Shown piece by piece: positions 10,701 through 22,334 of a stretch of 64,000 bases of DNA. Position numbers and translations under genes: made by a program. Positions within the stretch are counted from its first letter, which is position 1. Each line of letters begins with the position of its first letter. The notes beneath the pieces are model-generated. The model was given only the letters and a program-made list of their open reading frames with translations. It was not told the origin of the DNA and did not search any database. The stretch covers positions 700,851,825-700,915,824 of the forward strand of contig NC_057862.1 in NCBI RefSeq assembly GCF_019393635.1, read 5' to 3'. The DNA is from Dromiciops gliroides. Lineage: Eukaryota; Chordata; Mammalia; Microbiotheria; Microbiotheriidae.

Positions 10701-13700
10701 CTGTGAGAGAAGGGACAGGGCTGGGGGAGGGAGGGTCATTCCTGAGGGAGCCAGTCTGGGCTCACCCCCTTCCCGCCCTGCCCCAGGATCCTGGGCTGCT
10801 CGCCTTTCCTGGCCCTCACCTACTTCCTTCTGTGGTTCCTACCCCCCATCACCCATCTGCGGGGTCTCTGGTACGGAGCTTTCTACTGCCTCTTCCAGGC
10901 CCTCTCCACGGTGAGTCCCCACACCTGGTACCTGCCCACTGACCCCCCCACACACACCTGGCACCTGCCCACTGACACCCCCCCCGCACCTGGCGCCTGC
11001 CCACTGAACACGCCCCCACACCGGTGCCTGCCCACTGACCACCCCGTGCCTGCAGAAGAGACCAAGCCAAGGGACAGTGGCTGTCGGGCAGGGCAGGAAG
11101 AGGATCCTCCGAAGGGAGCCAAGGCCTGTCCATGTCGCTGACGCATCCTCTTCTTGCAGCTGCAGCAGGTCCCATTCTGTGCCCTTACCATGTTCCTCAC
11201 TCAGAACCAGCAGGAGAGAGATTCGGCCACTGCCTATCGTGAGTTAAGAGATGCCTGGGCTGGGCCCTCTCCAGGAAGCCCGGGCAGGCAGGGCAGGGGG
11301 CACAGAAATGGGGGAAACAGGCTCGGAGGCGTGCAGGGCCCCCCTGACATCGCAGGCAGTCAATAAACAGTTAAGAGTCTACTGTGTGCCAAGCACTACA
11401 GAGACCAAGAAAGGCAAAAGGCAGCTCCTGTACTTGGGGACTGTCGGGGAGGGAGGGGTAAGAAGAGGGCGGGAGGGAGGGAGAAGGGGGGTCTAGGTCA
11501 TGAAGGGCTGCGAAGGCCAAGGGGGCCACTGGAGTGGACTGAGTAGGGGGTGACACTATCGGATCCGCATGGAGGATGGCCGGGAAAAGGGAGAGACCTG
11601 AGGCAGGCAGACCCCTCAGAGGCTCTGGTCATAGCCCAGGCCAGAGGGGATGAGGGTCGGCCCCAGGCTGAGGGCTGGAGCAGAGGGAGAAGGAGCAAAA
11701 GTAAGAGACAACTGGAGAAACAAGAGTCGACTGGTTGACAGTGAAGGTGCCAGGTGGTGGGAGGACCCTGGGGCGGGACCAGGTGGGCGGAGACCCTGGG
11801 GCGAGGCTAGGGGGACCAGGGGCGGGGCCAGGTGCTACCCCTCCCCTCATCAGCAGTGACTCTGTCCTCCACCCCCACCCCACTCCAGGGATGACCATGG
11901 AGATGGTTGGGACGCTGATTGGAGCCACCACGCATGGCCTCATTGTGGCCGGGGCCCACAAGGCCCCCAAATGCCCCGAGGCCAACCTCACTGACCCACT
12001 TCTGGCTGTGGCCTCCAGCATCTCTCCCCATACGGTGAGACAGCCTGGGAGTGACTCCCCTAGACAAGGAGCCTCGTTCATTGGAGGCCACGGGACCTTC
12101 TTCGTGGCCTGAGGGAGGGCAATATAGGCCCTGAAGAGAGGCTCCCACGGGGACCGGCTGGGGAATGTGGAGGGGGTCCCAACCTTCCAGCCAGGCCACC
12201 TCGTGACCCCGTGCTTCCCACAGCGTCAGCTTTACATGGTCGCCGCTGGGCTCATCGCGGGAACCTACCCACTGTGCGCGTCCCTGCTCGCCCTGGGGAC
12301 CACGGAGGAAGACGGTGACTGCGGCTGGGGGCGGGATTCCGGCTGGGGGCGGGGGCTCCCGCGGGCTCCCTCTCCTAACGCGCTGCCTGTGTCCGTGTGT
12401 GGCCCCCAGCTCTCTACATCCTTGAGCAGCGGAGGGTCCCCTTCTTCCAGGGGCTCGGCCTCACCCTCCGGCATCAGCCCTACCAGAAGCTTGTGGCCTC
12501 CTTCCTGTTCATCTCTGCTGCTGTCCAGGTGACTGGCCCCGCTGACCCTGGGAGAGCTCCGACGCAGGGGGGAGGGATGGCCAGCCCTTGCCCAAGGCCC
12601 ATAGGCCGCAGCCAGGGCCGGAGGGTGGGCACGGGGGGGGGGGGAGGGTGCGGAGGCACAGCAGAGAAGGGGAAGAGAGCGGCGGCTCAGCGCTGGCTGG
12701 CTTGGGCACTGCTGGGGCTGGGGCCAGTCATCGGGCGGGACTCAAGGGCGGGGCTGCCGCTCATCTGCAGGGACCACAGCCGTGCCCACGCCAGTGGGCT
12801 TCTGTAACTGCTGGCGGCCTTCCGCGGTATGACCCGGGGTCGTGCTTATGGGGAGAGCCCCAGCCAGGACCCATAGCCCCCGCCGGCAGCAGCACTGAGT
12901 TCTGGGCTCCTTCCCTAGCAAGGCCCAGAAAACCGGGAGCCTCAAGCAGGAACATTAACGGGGTGCCCCGCCCCGGAGGGAGCCTGCCCCCAGGCCAGGG
13001 GCCATCCCTGCCTCCCAGGGAGCTCAGTGCTCTGCAATAATCAGCGCCCACCATGCCCAGGGAACGCGGGCGCCCAGAGAGATGGGGTGGGCAGCGGCTT
13101 GGGGGCCAGGACAGCTGGCCTCACATCCTCTTTGGCAAACCCCCCTGGTTCTTGGGGGCCACCCCGATGGCCACCGTCCTCCTGTGCCCGCAGGTTCAGC
13201 AGAGCTACCTTGTCCTGTTCTGCACCCATGCGGCCTCCCTGCATAGCCACGTGCAGAGCCTGGTGCTGCTGGTACTGGTAAGGGGGCGCGGCGCACTGGG
13301 TGGGAGGGGGTGGGAGTGTCACGGTCAGAGGCCCTGGGCAGCGGCCCCTGCTGACAGCGTGGTTTCCCTCCCCCAGGTAGCAGCTGTCCTCAGCACCCCA
13401 TTCTGGGAATGGTTCCTGCAGAGAGCCGGCAAGAAGGCGGGGGCCTACGGGATTGGGGTGCGTGAGTGCAGGGGGCCCTGGCCGACGGTGGAGGCTGGCA
13501 GCCTCTGACAGGCTCCCCTCTCCTTCCACAGGTCATGGTGCCCTCCGCGCTCCTACTGGCCGCGGCTCCCAGTGCCCCCTTGGCCTACGTTGTGGCCTTA
13601 GCGTCTGGTGCCAGCATCGCTGTGGCCTCCCTGCTGCCCTGGTAGGTGGCCCAGGGAGGGGATCCTCCCCGAGGGTGGGGTGGGGCATGTGGCCACCCTC

Positions 13701-16700
13701 TGGGGGCCCGGCCGCCTGGGGGGGCGGGGTGTGCTTTCCTGGCCTGCTCAGGACAGGCCGCACGGGTCAGAGGAGGGTGAGAGTTCAGGGTTTATGTCCA
13801 GGCGCAGCCCTTAGAAGGGCCAGCAGGGAGGGTTTGGGAAAGGCAAGAAGGCGTGAGGTCAGTCAGGGTCCAGGCAAGTAGAGACCACCGACCCAGCTGG
13901 CGAGCCTGCGGAGGGCTGGGCAGTGAAGGCTCTGAATGGCACCCATTGGGTTGGCTCCTGCACCGAGGGGAGCCGGATGAAGCTTGGGGCGGGGGGCGAA
14001 GACTGGGAGGACAATGATGGTGGCAGTTCTGTGCACTGTGAGGAGAGAAAGGGTGAGACGAGAGCTGAGCCGGGGAGAGGTAACAAGGGCCTGACTCAGG
14101 GCAGCAGTCGCTCCTGGGAATGGAGAGGGAAAGGAGGGAGAGAACAGGCATTTATAGAGCCCATCAGGGTGCTAAGGACTTTACAATTATCTCCTGTGAT
14201 CCTCACAACCACGCTGGGACAGAGGTCCTATTATTATCCCCATTTTTACAGGTGGGGAAACTGAGGGAGGCTGAGGTGCTGTGACTTGCCCAGGGTCACA
14301 CAGGTAGTAGGTGTTTAAGGCTAGATTTGGGGCAGCTAGGTGGTGCAGTGGATAAAGCACCAGCCCTAGATTCAGGAAGACCTGAGTTCAAATCCGACCT
14401 CAGACACTTGACACTTACTAGCTATGTGACCCTGGGCAGGTCACTTAACTCTTATTGCCCCGCAAAAAAAAAGGTGGGGGCAAGATTTGAATTCAAGTCT
14501 TTCTGATTCCAGGCCGAGCGCTCTCCACAGCGCCTACCTCAGGGCAGCTTGGAGAACAGAGGGGAAGAAGGGATGTGTGGATATGGGAAGTGGGGAAGAT
14601 TGGGTTGGACTGGAACTGGGAGGAGCCTATGAGCCCGGGGGTTGCTTTGGGGGGGGGGAAGGCTAAGGACTCTCGCTTCCCGCCCCGGGCTCCGGGGGTC
14701 GCGGACAGCGCCTGGGGGGCTTTGTCCCCAAGGACTGACCCCCCCCCCCAACCCCCGGGGCCGCGGGCTTGCCAGGGGTCACAGACAGTGTCTGGTGGGC
14801 TTTGTCCCCAGGTCCATGCTGCCTGATGTTGTGGACGACTTCAGGCTCCGGAGACTTCCCCTGAAGGGTCTGGAAACCCTTTTTTATTCCTCCTACGTCT
14901 TCGTCACGAAGCTGTCGGGGGCCGGGGCCCTGGGTATCTCCACCCTGAGTTTGGAGTGAGTGACCGATGTCATGGGGCCCTGAGGGGAGCGGGGTGGGGG
15001 GCGTCCTGAACCTGAGTGTCTGCTCAGCAGCTCTTCCTCCGCATCTGGCCTTGGGGCCCAGCTAGGGCTGGTGGGGCTGGCGGGCCCTGGGAGAGCCCTG
15101 CCTGGCCTGGGTCTGGGAAGATCTCTCAGCTACTCCCATTCCTGGGAGCATTGGAGGCCATCCCTGGCAGGCCTTGCCTGCTTGCCTGTGTCTGTGATGG
15201 TTCCGCCGGCCCTGAGATGGCTCACATTTAGTTTTGGGCTCATTTGGTCCTCGTTAACAGCCCTGGGAAGTAGGTGCTCCTGTTTTTCCCATTTCACAGA
15301 TGAGGAAACAGGCCCAGAGAGGCTAAGTAACTTACCCAGGGTCACACAGCTCGGTCCTAGGAGGTGGGGAGAGGGTCAGTCCTGGTAGATGGCTGTCACG
15401 TGCCCCGAGCTCCCCCTGCCCCCGACCCATTTCCTTTTCCTTCAGGGGTCTCAGAACACGTTCTCCAGATGAGGTGTGACAAGGGCATCACTTTCTGCAT
15501 CTTGTAGCATAGTTCCATTTGGAATCAATGACTAGGAGTTACTCACATGGAGCTTGTGGCTTACTCAGACCCCAAGATCTTTTTCAGGCAGTTTCCTGGC
15601 CATGTGCCCCCATGCCCCCATCCTGTTGTGAGTTTAATTTTCTGGACCCAAATGCCAACCTTCTCTTGGTGCCAGTTGGTGCCCAATGTTCCTGCTGGTG
15701 GCTCCAGGGTGGGAAAGCCCTACTTCCAGGTGGCCCCTCCACGCCTTCTTCCAAGTCAGTGATTAAAACATTAAATAGGGCAGAGGGAGGGGAGGGGCCA
15801 AACATTTGTATAGGCCCTACTATGTGCTGGGTACTAGGCACCTTACCACAAATACCTCCTTTGATCCTTACTGTGAGCCTTCAAGGCAAGTGCCATTATG
15901 ATTCCCATCTTACAGCTGAGTAAACTAAGGCAGACAGAGGTGAAGCGACTTGCCCAGGGTCACCTGGCTAGCAAGTATCTGAAATGTGAACTCAGGTCTC
16001 CTGGCTCCAGACCCACGTCTCTGGACACAATGGCACCTCCTCGGCACCTCTCAATAGCCCCCCATCCCTCCCTGGGTTGCCTCCTTCCAAAGTGGTGCTA
16101 GACCACTGCTGACTGCTGATAGGGTCGGCCCATTCCCCCAGCTCCAAACGCCATCATAGGATTCACATCTCTCCACCTTGTCCACAAGGATAGCGTGAGA
16201 CCCTCGGCCAAGCATCTGCTGAAATCTGGGGGTGATCAGTGATCTCTAGCTCGGGGCTTGGAGGCGGCTTCAGACGCTCAACTGGCCAGGGGACTTGAGC
16301 TGGATTTTTTCCTCTGCTTCAGCCACACCCTGCAGACCTTTCAGTGTGGTCAAAATGGGAGGGACGATGGTGTCCGATGTCCCTGGTGGGGGCTAAAGTT
16401 GGCTTCGGGATGGGACTTCACCCAGGGCAGCTCGGCAGGGGAGCTCCCTTGCTCTTCTTGGGGACCGATTCCTCTTGAACTCTTTGGTTTCTGTCCAATT
16501 TCCAGATCACTTATCATCCTTGTCAGAGGGAAGTAAGCCTTCCTTTTTGTGCTCCGGCCCAAGCAATGTCCCTCTGGCTCCTCTGATCCTCCTCTAAGGG
16601 GCGGCCTGGCCTGGCTGCTAAGGAGCTGGACATGAGTGAGGAAGACAAGCCTCAGACCCAGACCAGCAGGTCCCTTGGGCTCTCAGCGCCCCCAGAAAAC

Positions 16701-19700
16701 TCCTGAGCCTCTGAGCTGCAGAGGTGCTGAGCAACGGCTTGGCTCTGGACACAAGCAGGTGCAGTTGGCGCCGTTTGTGTCCTTGCTAGCCAGAGCTCAT
16801 GCTGAACAGCTGGCTCTTTTCTTGTGGGGTCAGACCACCCTTCTGGGCATCTGCTCTTGCTACCTGCCCACACTTCCATCTTCCGGACATCAATTTCTAA
16901 AATCCACATTGGCCAGTGAGCTCTTTCTGTGCCCACATCAGTCTCTCGAGACAACTTCCCTTTTGTCCCTCACTGGAATTGTTTCAGTGTCTTCAGGATC
17001 TCATTCTTGAGCATCTCCTGTCTCGGAGGCCCTGGCTTCCCTGCAGCATTTTAGACTCCTTTTTCTGAGCCCTTTGAAAACAGCTCTCCCCACATCAAGG
17101 CACCTCTTGGGCTATGCCCAGCTTGTGCTGTACTCCATCAAGGACTCGGGGTTAGAGTGCTTGTCACCCCAGGGTTCCCAGCATGTGCATATCAGCAGCG
17201 AGTTAGTGAGAATTAGGTGAGAAATAGGACTTCTCTGTATTGATTCTTCCTAGTAAGAGGAGTCAAGGTGTTATTAGCTAGTCTTCCTTTGGCAAAAGTT
17301 AGGAGAGAGGAGAGAGTGAGGGAGAAGAGGGGAGAGAGAGAGAGAGGAGGAGGAGGAGAAGGATTCCCACTGCATTTTTCCATGCCAGGCTTGGGATCTG
17401 CTTCCAAAACTTTTCATGTCTATCTTTTTGATGTCTAAATGGGTCTGTGGTCTCTTCCAATGACAATCACTTCTACCAAATCACCCACTTCTCTCCCCCA
17501 TCCATCTCTCCTCTGGTTCCTGGGTCTCCTCACAGACAAAATGTTACCCTGGGGATCCCACTATATTTTTCTATCTTATTTCTTTTGAATGAGTCTATCC
17601 ATCTAGATCCACCTCCCAGCCAAGCCCACCAAATCTCAGCGAGATGCCTATGACGTCCAGTTAGCCTCTTAAGACCACTAGTTCATTTATGGCCTAATTG
17701 TTGCGCATCTGGCTTCAGACCCTCGGAGGGCATGGACTTTACTGGATTTTGTCTCAGGTTTGCAGGATATGAGTCTGGCGCCTGTAAACAGTCTGACAAG
17801 GTGGTCGTGGCCCTCAAAGTCTTGATTGGAGCTGTCCCCACCAGCATGGTGCTGATAGGTCTGGGCATCCTGTCCGTTTACCCCATCACTGAGCAGCGGC
17901 GCCAGGAGACTGCCCACAGGCTGGATGTGCTGAGGTGGGCACTACTCACACAGGTCTGAAGGACCACACGGAGATGTGCTCGTGGACACACGAGTGCATC
18001 CCGTCAAACAGGTGTGACGTGTAGTCACACATGTAGTTTCCAGCGTGGAAGGCCAATCATGCTGACCCTGGGCCCAGGGAGAATTCAGGGAACTCAAGGA
18101 GGATTGATTAGCTTCTTCCTATGGGCAAGGCACCAAACATACAAGGACAAAAATGGAGCAGCTGCTCCTGCCCTCCAGTAGCTGGCAGCGTCCTGGGCAG
18201 TGGCCATCAAGGCATCAGATCAGAAAATGCACCAGCTGTGTACACAATGAACACAGAGTAATTTTGGCAATGGGGGGAAGGCGCATTAACCACAGGAGCA
18301 ATCGGAAAGAGCTGAGCCAGGAAGGAATTAGGAATTCCAAGGGAAGAATATTCTAGACATGGTGGGTGGCCAGTGCAAAGGTGCAGAGGTGGGAGATGGA
18401 GTATTGCAGCGAGGAACAGTGTGGAGAGGGGCATCACTGAGGTTGGAATGATAGGCTGGGTTGGCTTGTGAGGAACTTCTGTTGATCCTGGAAGCAATAG
18501 GGAGCCACTGGAGTTTAGTAAGCAGGGGAGTGACATGTTTAGATTTTCTCTCCCCAGTATCTCTCACACAAAGAAATATCCATGAGAAGCTGATCATCTG
18601 GGTCAAAGGTAGCTGAGAAAGGGCCATTGGATCAATCCAGTAAGAGTAACATGGGAGAGAACATGTTCAGTTGGAGGATGAGGTTGGAAACCAGGTTACC
18701 CAGAGCTAATAAGGAGGCAAGAAGAGTCTGCCCGAGAGTCAATCAACACTTACTATGAACTGTCCCAACCCCTTGCCTCCCCTTCCCTCAAGGAGCTCAC
18801 AGTCTAATAATGGAAGCAGCAGACAATGAACTTTTTTTGTTTTGTTTTTGCGGGGCAATGGGGGTTAAGTGACTTGCCCAGGGTCACACAGCTAGTAAGT
18901 GTCAAGTGTCTGAGGCCGGATTTGAACTCAGGTCCTCCTGAATCCAGGGCCAGTGCTTTATCCACTGCGCCACCTAGCTGCCCCCGACAATGAACTCTTA
19001 ATTAAGAAATGTACAGGGTAAATTGGAGGCAACCTGAAGGAGAAGGCAGTGTGGAGGTCAGGAAAGAGAGGCTGAGAAAGCGGGGGGTTTGAGCTAAGCC
19101 TTAAGGAAGGCAGGGATAACAAGGGAGAGTGCTCCAGGCTTGGGGCCAAGAGATGGCGTGGGACACCCTGATTATCAACTCCAGACTCCAGAAGGGCGGT
19201 GGGGAGCTCAACAGTAATGGAGACCTTAGGGAGAGGGCAGGGTAAGGCGAGGTGAAGAGGCCTATGGGACATCCAGTCTGAAATGTCTAATATCTACCTG
19301 CAGTCTGCTGGTCAGGGGCAATGGCAGGGCTGGATAAGGAGATTTGGGCATCTTCTGCATAGAAGATGATACCTGATCCATGGCAGTGAAGCAGCCTAGT
19401 AGAGAAGAGGGGGCTCAGACCAGAGCCCCAGGGGACAGCTGTGCTTGGAGGGAGTGATCTGGAGAAGCAGCAGGGGGGTGTCTTGAATACCTAGAGAGGA
19501 GTGACCCCCGGTGCCCAAGGTTGGAGAGAGGTCAAGGAGCATGAGGATAGAAGAGAGTGGTAAGGGGTTTAAAACGTGGGGAGGGGAAAGTGAAGGCTCC
19601 CATTGTAGGCCATGATAGGGGAGGGGAGAGATGCTTGAGGGGATGGTGGTGTCCAGTGGGGAAGTTCTCAGGATTGGGGAAACCCGGACACATCTATAGG

Positions 19701-19990
19701 CAGCCACAAAGGAAAATGAGAGAGGGGGTATCTAAGGGGCATTCGGATAGGAGGAGGGTACGAACAGAGGAAGGGCCGTCTTTCCTCTGCACTTGGAACA
19801 ATGTTTGGGGGCAGGAGGGCATGGGAACCCACAGGTCAGTGGCAGCATCCTCTGGAGGGATGGCCGGTGGCGGGTGTACACAGGAGCCTGTGCTCATGCT
19901 TGGCCTTCTCCTCCCTCTCACAGGAAGGAGGGCTCCACGTCCAGTCACCCCAGTCCCAGTGGAGCCCAGGGTGGAGCCGCAGGTCCCTGA
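7783..19990 (+). CDS. MFSD2B: MFSD2B, sphingosine-1-phosphate exporter, 14 coding exons, 511 aa
   Basis: Coding exons are 7783-7845, 10146-10271, 10513-10637, 10787-10910, 11160-11238, 11889-12034, 12224-12314, 12410-12528, 13194-13277, 13377-13457, 13532-13641, 14812-14955, 17758-17934 and 19924-19990. Every junction is GT-AG, and the phases add up to 1536 nt with the stop. MFSD2B is a 12-helix major-facilitator protein that exports sphingosine-1-phosphate from red cells and platelets. Family marks include [69 protein letters not shown] and [21 protein letters not shown]. The Lys in TKLSGA corresponds to the substrate-coordinating Lys of MFSD2A. The first Asp of the MFSD2A sodium-site pair is Gly here; the second, in ADP, is kept. 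Length fits human (about 504 aa). The start lies in a short N-terminal exon of low conservation. Confidence 0.93.
7846..10145 (+). other. MFSD2B intron 1
   Basis: This 2.3 kb intron holds an L2-type scrap (about 8800-8930) and a close pair of GATA motifs (8277-8291). It is GC-rich near the promoter. I see no further exon in it. Confidence 0.6.
10911..11050 (+). repeat. Tandem repeat, unit about 35 bp, in MFSD2B intron 4
   Basis: Four imperfect copies of a 'cacctgg(c/t)acctgcccactgac' plus C-run unit start right at the donor of the fourth coding exon. Confidence 0.75.
11340..11700 (+). repeat. L2-type interspersed repeat in MFSD2B intron 5
   Basis: 'ctactgtgtgccaagcacta', then 'aaggcaaaaggcagctcctg' and 'aagggctgcgaaggcc', recur in related form at about 18.1, 21.6 and 54.0 kb. 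The family is old and its exact name is uncertain. Confidence 0.5.
14145..14540 (+). repeat. MIR3-type element split by a SINE
   Basis: The outer element starts at 'tttatagagcccatcagggt', has 'ggtggggaaactgagggagg' and 'cagggtcacacaggtagtag', and resumes after the SINE with 'tttctgattccaggccgagc'. Confidence 0.75.
14329..14473 (+). repeat. WSINE1-type SINE nested in a MIR
   Basis: This is a full copy from 'ggcagctaggtggtgcagtg' to '...cttattgccccgcaaaaa'. The flanks 'ggctagattt' and 'gggcaagattt' are likely target-site duplications. Confidence 0.9.
14680..14811 (+). repeat. 80-bp duplication covering the acceptor of the 12th MFSD2B coding exon
   Basis: 'ggctttgtcccca' occurs at 14718-14730 and again at 14798-14810, with similar upstream sequence (GCGGACAGCGCCTGG against ACAGACAGTGTCTGG). 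The second copy ends in the real CAG acceptor; the first ends in AAG. Confidence 0.75.
15225..15400 (+). repeat. MIR3-type element
   Basis: 'cccatttcacagatgaggaa' and 'acttacccagggtcacacag' are diagnostic. Confidence 0.7.
15430..17060 (+). repeat. L3/CR1 LINE remnant in MFSD2B intron 12, interrupted by a MIR3-type element
   Basis: CR1-like landmarks in order are 'accccaagatctttttcagg', 'ttttctggacccaaatgc', 'cagtgattaaaacattaaat', 'gtccacaaggatagcgtgag' and 'acaacttcccttttgtccct'. A MIR3-type copy sits at about 15795-16040 ('tcttacagctgagtaaacta'). The remnant is highly decayed, with approximate ends. Confidence 0.55.
18095..18820 (+). repeat. Old L2-like interspersed repeat in MFSD2B intron 13
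   Basis: It contains 'gcaaggcaccaaacatacaa', 'aggtgcagaggtgggagatg' and 'agggagccactggagtttag'. The same family appears near 11.4, 47.7, 51.8 and 54.1 kb. I cannot name it with certainty. Confidence 0.45.
18832..18985 (-). repeat. WSINE1-type SINE
   Basis: This minus-strand copy has the poly(A) end on the left ('tttttgcggggcaatggggg') and the head 'cacctagctgccccc' on the right. 'gacaatgaact' flanks both sides as the target-site duplication. Confidence 0.93.
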
Positions 19991-20269
19991 GCCCAACCCA
20001 GCAGTGGTAAGCCTGGCAGACGCCTCAGGCCGGCTCCCGGCTTGGGTTCTGCGGGGTTTTAAGAAGAAATTAGGGTCAGGCAATCCCAGGTTACAGCTGC
20101 CATCCCTGCAGTCCCTCACCAATGCACTGCGGGCAGCCTTCCACGGAAGAGCCCCCACATACACAAAGAGCCAGTGCTGTCCCCTGGGTGGGGCCTGAAG
20201 GACATTCCCATCTCCACGTACCTCCAAAAGGCCATGATGTTTGGTCCATTCCCCTAAACCCTCTCCCAC

Positions 20270-21065
20270 GCCTTGCTTTCCTGTTATGTGACTACAACAC
20301 CAACCTCCCACCTGCCTTGAGTCACAACCTAGGAGTCACCCTGGATTCTTTGCTAACTCTTCCCCCACCCCCCACTGTCACATCCAACATGGTGCCAAGG
20401 CCCGGGATTTGCCCCTTGCAGCCTCTCTCTGCAGGGTGCCCCAACCTGGTGCAGACCCTCACCTTCTCACACCAGGCCTACTGCAATTGCTGCTGAGGGG
20501 TCTGCTCGCCCCAGGCCTATCCGCACTCCAGGCCAGCCTCCAGCCACTGAAGGGTTTTCAGCAATGATCTGACCATGTCACCTCCTCTTCAATAAATTCT
20601 GATGACTCCCTATCACCGTCAGGAGCAACTACAGAATGATCTGCTTGGCCTCCAGAGCCCTTCCAAACATCCCCCACTCCTCCCTTTCCAGACATTTTAC
20701 ACCTGCCTCCCCAAAGAGACTCTTTAGTCTTAGTGCCCCCCTGCCTCCTGGCTCTCCCATCTATAAGACCCTCCAATCTCTCCACTGCTCTGGGCCTTCT
20801 CTCTGGCTCTGCCCAGGCCTGGAGTGCTCTCCCTCCTCTGCTCCAACTGCTGACCTCCCCACTGAAATGACACCTGCTACAGGAGGCCCTCCCTACTCCC
20901 TCTTCACGCCAGTGCCTCCCCATTGGTTATTTCCCATTTATCTTGTACTTCGCTTGTTTTGAATACTGTTGTCTGCCTGTTGTATCATCCCTCCCCACTC
21001 AAGGCCTTTTTTGGTATCCCAGTGCCTGGCATACAGTAGGTGCTTAATAAATATTTATTGATTAC
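20270..21065 (+). repeat. L2 LINE 3' part
   Basis: It contains the L2 3' order 'tgatctgaccatgtcacctc', 'aggaggccctccctactccc', then the tail 'tgcctggcatacagtaggtg' and 'cttaataaatatttattg'. Confidence 0.75.
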
Positions 21066-21619
21066 CGATCAAAGCCCAGCAGGGTCCTAATTGCTTTTCT
21101 TAAGTTTTGAAAAGGCAGAAGCCAAGGCTTTTCAGAAATTGAAGCTGGTGGCCTACACGTGCATGTGTCCAAGCACGCATGCACAGAGATACCACCTGTC
21201 CCCGCCCCCGCAAGAGCATGCACTAAAGGGTGAATTGATGCTGCAGGTGGTACGCCCTCCACCATGTAGTCTGGGCTCATTTTCCTTAGTGGGTCTTGAA
21301 TCTGTCTGGCCAGGGGACTAGGGCTTAGGTCACTGACCTAGCTGCTTGGTGCCCTAAGTGCAAATGCCCCCTCTTCCCTCAGGAGAACTCTGACCAGCAG
21401 ATCAACATGGCCAGCACAGAGACAAGGAAGCCAGGCGCAGCTGAATCCAGGCTGTACCCTTGCTGAATCCTCTCCCTGCTAGGCCTCAAGGAATCTCCCT
21501 TTGCTCCCTGCTGGATGGTCCGAGTCAGGTCTAGGCTACAGAGATGCCTTTGATTTCTGAAATCACAGTAATTTCTGGATGTAACCTTCCCCTTTGAAAC
21601 ACACAAAACGGGATGCTTC

Positions 21620-21760
21620 CCATAGATAGAGCATTTATTAAGTGCTTAATGTGTGCCAGGTACTAGGTGCAGGGGATACATAGACAAGGAAGCAAGGCAG
21701 TCCCTCCCTGCCCTCAGGAAGCTTGCATTCTAATAGGGGAAGACGACACATAAAAAGCTG
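21620..21760 (+). repeat. L2-type repeat
   Basis: 'cttaatgtgtgccaggtact' followed by 'tgccctcaggaagcttgcat' marks another copy of the family seen at 11.4 and 54.0 kb. Confidence 0.5.
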
Positions 21761-22334
21761 GGAGGAAGGGGGAGGGAAGGAGGGTGAGGGTGCCCACGGG
21801 AGTCAAAGTAGCTGGTGAAGAAGAGGAAAGTGCAGAGACTGAGTCATGCTGGGCATAAGAGAGCAAGATGGTCAAGGCTAAGGACTCACCAATCAGAAGA
21901 GGTGGGGGAGACCACCAGCCTGAGTGCTTAGACTGGCCTGTGGCTGAGGACTGGGGGGAGGTCCTGTAATAAAGAGTTCAGCAAAATCCCCTGACAGCGG
22001 CGGGCTGTCTGCCAAGAGGGTGCTCTTCAGTACCACGTCTGAAGCAATTTCTGTGAAATTTTACATTCTTTTGGTTGATCAGTGAGCATTTATTAATCAC
22101 CTATCATGTGCCTTCTTTGAAGTAACTGGAAAATCTGTCATTGGATGTGAATTAAATTGTTGCTATATGTATTAGGATATACACATATATATATACATCC
22201 TAATATAATCTATAATATACATAATGTAATCATGTTATATATAATAATAGCTATATTCCCTCACTGTCTATATAAATATTTGTTGAGTTGAATCGAAAAG
22301 CAAAAAAGAACCAGGTCTGAGTTCTGATGCTCAA

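Noticed and set aside
19557-20311. Two 200-codon overlapping frames around the last MFSD2B exon
   Set aside because: The + frame includes intron and repeat sequence, and the - frame is its shadow. Only 19924-19990 fits the MFSD2B phase.
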